From Chromatiales bacterium (GTDB lineage: Bacteria; Pseudomonadota; Gammaproteobacteria; SpSt-1174), in the NCBI GenBank assembly GCA_014762505.1, contig JABURS010000013.1, positions 1 to 45,470 on the forward strand: a stretch of 45,470 nucleotides of DNA, in the 5' to 3' direction. Made by a program: the position numbers and the translations under genes. Below, in pieces: positions 43,963 through 45,470 of the stretch; position 1 is the first letter of the stretch, and each line of letters begins with the position of its first letter. The notes below the pieces were generated by a model that saw nothing but the letters and a program-made list of their open reading frames with translations, did not search any database and was not told the DNA's origin.

Positions 43963-45411
43963 GTGAGCGGGAACACGCGCACCGCCATCGTCTGGTTTCG
44001 CCGGGATCTGCGCCTGGCGGACAACCCCGCCCTCGAGCACGCCCTTGGGCGTGCCGGGCACATCCTGCCCGTCTACATCCACGATCCGCATGCCCAGGGA
44101 GACTGGCCCGACGGTGCCGCCAGTCGCTGGTGGCTGCACCAGAGCCTGCAGGCACTGGATGGCGACCTGCGCCGGCTCGGCTCCCGGCTCATCCTGCGCG
44201 AGGGTCCGGCACTGGAGGCGCTACAGCTGCTGCTGCGCGAGACCGGGGCCGGACTCGTCTGCTGGAACCGGCTCTACGAGCCGGCCGCGATCGCCCGCGA
44301 CAAGGCCATCAAGGCCCGGCTCCGGGAACACGTCGAGGTGGCGAGCTTCAATGCCGCCCTGTTCGGCGAGCCCTGGGAGACGGTGAAGGGCGACGGCACC
44401 CCCTATCGCGTCTTCACCCCCTTCTGGAAGGCCATGAACCGCGAGGGACTGCCGGAACGACGCATCCCGGGAGCAGTACCGGATCGCCTCCCCGCGGTGG
44501 ATGCCGCCCTGCCCTCCCGCGACCTGGCGGCCTTCGGACTGCTGCCGGAGATCGACTGGACGGCGGGCCTGGAAGCGGCCTGGCAGCCCGGCGAGGCCGG
44601 CGCCTGGTCGGCCCTGGAGGCCTTCCTGGACGAGGTGGCCGACTACGATACGGCCCGCGACCGCCCCGCCCTGCCCGGCACCTCGCGGCTCTCGCCCCAC
44701 CTGCACTTCGGCGAGATCGGGCCGGTGCAGATCGCCCAGGCCCTGGCCCGGCACCACGGCCTCGAGCGCCAGGGCGTGGCCAGCTATCTGCGCGAGCTGG
44801 GCTGGCGCGAATTCGCCCACCACCTGCTCTATCACTTCCCCCGGACGCCGACCGAGCCGCTGGATGCGCGCTTTGCCCGCTTCCCCTGGGCCGGCGACTA
44901 CGACGCCGCCCTCGGGGCCTGGCAACGCGGCCGCACCGGCATCCCCATCGTCGACGCCGGCATGCGCGAGCTCTGGCAGACCGGCTGGATGCACAACCGC
45001 GTGCGCATGCTGGTGGCCTCGCTGCTCACCAAGAACCTGCTCATCCCCTGGCAGGAAGGCGCGCGCTGGTTCTGGGACACCCTGGTCGACGCGGACCTCG
45101 CCAGCAACACGCTGGGCTGGCAGTGGACCGCCGGCTGCGGCGCCGACGCCGCACCCTACTTCCGCATCTTCAACCCCGTCACCCAGGGCGAACGCTTCGA
45201 CCCGAAGGGCGGGTACGTGCGCCGCTTCGTACCCGAACTGGCCGAACTCCCGGACAAGTACATCCACGCCCCCTGGCTCGCCCCCGCCAACGTCCTCGCC
45301 GCCGCCGGTGTCAGACTCGGCGACAACTACCCCGAACCGCTGGTCGACCTCAAGGCCACACGCGCCCGGGCACTGGAGCGCTTTGAGGAGATGAAGAAGC
45401 GTGAGGGGTGA
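43963..45411 (+). CDS. phrB: Deoxyribodipyrimidine photo-lyase (PhrB)
   Basis: A 482-residue light-dependent enzyme that repairs cyclobutane pyrimidine dimers. The start is GTG 43963. The N-terminal antenna-binding domain opens with TAIVWFRRDLRLADNPALEHAL; the FAD-binding domain includes GTSRLSPHLHFGEIGP, ELGWREFAHHLLYHFP, MRELWQTGWMHNRVRM, LVDADLASNTLGWQW and GADAAPYFRIFNP with YIHAPW near the end. The tryptophans for electron transfer (for example in WQW and W in GWMHNR) are present. This is a class I CPD photolyase by layout. The stop TGA lies in the first bases of the repeat leader GTGAGGGGTGAGGGGATAGG. Confidence 0.95.
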   Translation: MSGNTRTAIVWFRRDLRLADNPALEHALGRAGHILPVYIHDPHAQGDWPDGAASRWWLHQSLQALDGDLRRLGSRLILREGPALEALQLLLRETGAGLVCWNRLYEPAAIARDKAIKARLREHVEVASFNAALFGEPWETVKGDGTPYRVFTPFWKAMNREGLPERRIPGAVPDRLPAVDAALPSRDLAAFGLLPEIDWTAGLEAAWQPGEAGAWSALEAFLDEVADYDTARDRPALPGTSRLSPHLHFGEIGPVQIAQALARHHGLERQGVASYLRELGWREFAHHLLYHFPRTPTEPLDARFARFPWAGDYDAALGAWQRGRTGIPIVDAGMRELWQTGWMHNRVRMLVASLLTKNLLIPWQEGARWFWDTLVDADLASNTLGWQWTAGCGADAAPYFRIFNPVTQGERFDPKGGYVRRFVPELAELPDKYIHAPWLAPANVLAAAGVRLGDNYPEPLVDLKATRARALERFEEMKKREG

Positions 45412-45470
45412 GGGGATAGGCGTTAGGCGTTAGGCGTTAGGCGTTAGGCGTTAGGCGTTAGGCGTTAGGC
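45404..45470 (+). repeat. GCGTTAG heptamer tandem array
   Basis: Leader GAGGGGTGAGGGGATAG is followed by seven exact GCGTTAG units (45420-45468) and the start of an eighth, running off the window. The leader and unit are closely related to those before copy C (GAGGGGATAGGCGTCAGG) and copy A (GCGTCAG units). The array starts at the end of the photolyase gene. Confidence 0.92.

Noticed and set aside
45404-45470. CRISPR-like array
   Set aside because: Units are 7 bp and contiguous with no spacers; this is a simple tandem repeat.

Overview
The window is about 45 kb of GC-rich chromosome, apart from a less GC-rich cassette region at the left end. The gene set (RelA, IspG, the TesA-YbbA-YbbP cluster, PurU, YjbQ, two GGDEF-EAL proteins, a HynSL hydrogenase with Isp1/Isp2 and an A/V-type rotary ATPase) suggests a gammaproteobacterium with chemolithotrophic or phototrophic sulfur-bacterium affinities (Chromatiales-like). 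This assignment is inference; no rRNA or other phylogenetic marker was compared.

Left end (1-4376): the attI-proximal end of an integron. An IntI-type tyrosine recombinase (intI, + strand) faces away from four gene cassettes read on the minus strand. Three attC sites (519-588, 2087-2154, 2715-2795) with GTTATGC/GCCTAAC-type cores and bulged imperfect inverted repeats separate them. Outward from attI the cassettes hold a hypothetical protein, a DHFR/RibD-C-like reductase, a two-gene cassette (SAP-like plus Mu-gpF-like protein, then a winged-helix protein), and a hypothetical protein that looks C-terminally shortened.

4.4-19.3 kb, minus strand: a small secreted low-complexity protein and a DUF488 protein, then a 14-kb co-directional block. 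In transcription order this is a hydrogenase maturation protease, a HupH-C domain protein, hynS-isp1-isp2-hynL, and directly after it (5-bp gap) a nine-gene A/V-type ATPase cluster (G/H-like, C-like, I, K, F, E, A, B, D). Divergent from it (19.6-25.8 kb, + strand) runs hypCABDFE, supplying the NiFe(CN)2CO cofactor machinery. A hydrogen-oxidising, electron-transferring membrane complex and a rotary ion-pumping ATPase therefore appear to be expressed together. The hyp operon is interrupted between hypF and hypE by dispersed repeats.

25.8-29.6 kb: a ribbon-helix-helix/MazF toxin-antitoxin pair with a promoter-operator whose -10 box lies in a perfect inverted repeat, a bidirectional terminator, a P-type cation ATPase (minus) and tRNA-Arg(CCT).

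29.6-45.4 kb: mostly core genes. These are a Sel1-repeat lipoprotein, a membrane GGDEF-EAL protein, RelA, YbbP/YbbA divergent from TesA with overlapping start codons, a HAD hydrolase, PurU, YjbQ, a PAS-GGDEF-EAL protein, IspG and a DNA photolyase. A family of composite palindromic repeats (outer GCCACAGAGGACACAGAG inverted arms around a GTAGGAGCG...GCGAT core, preceded by GCGTYAG heptamers) recurs at three places, and a pure GCGTTAG tandem array ends the window.
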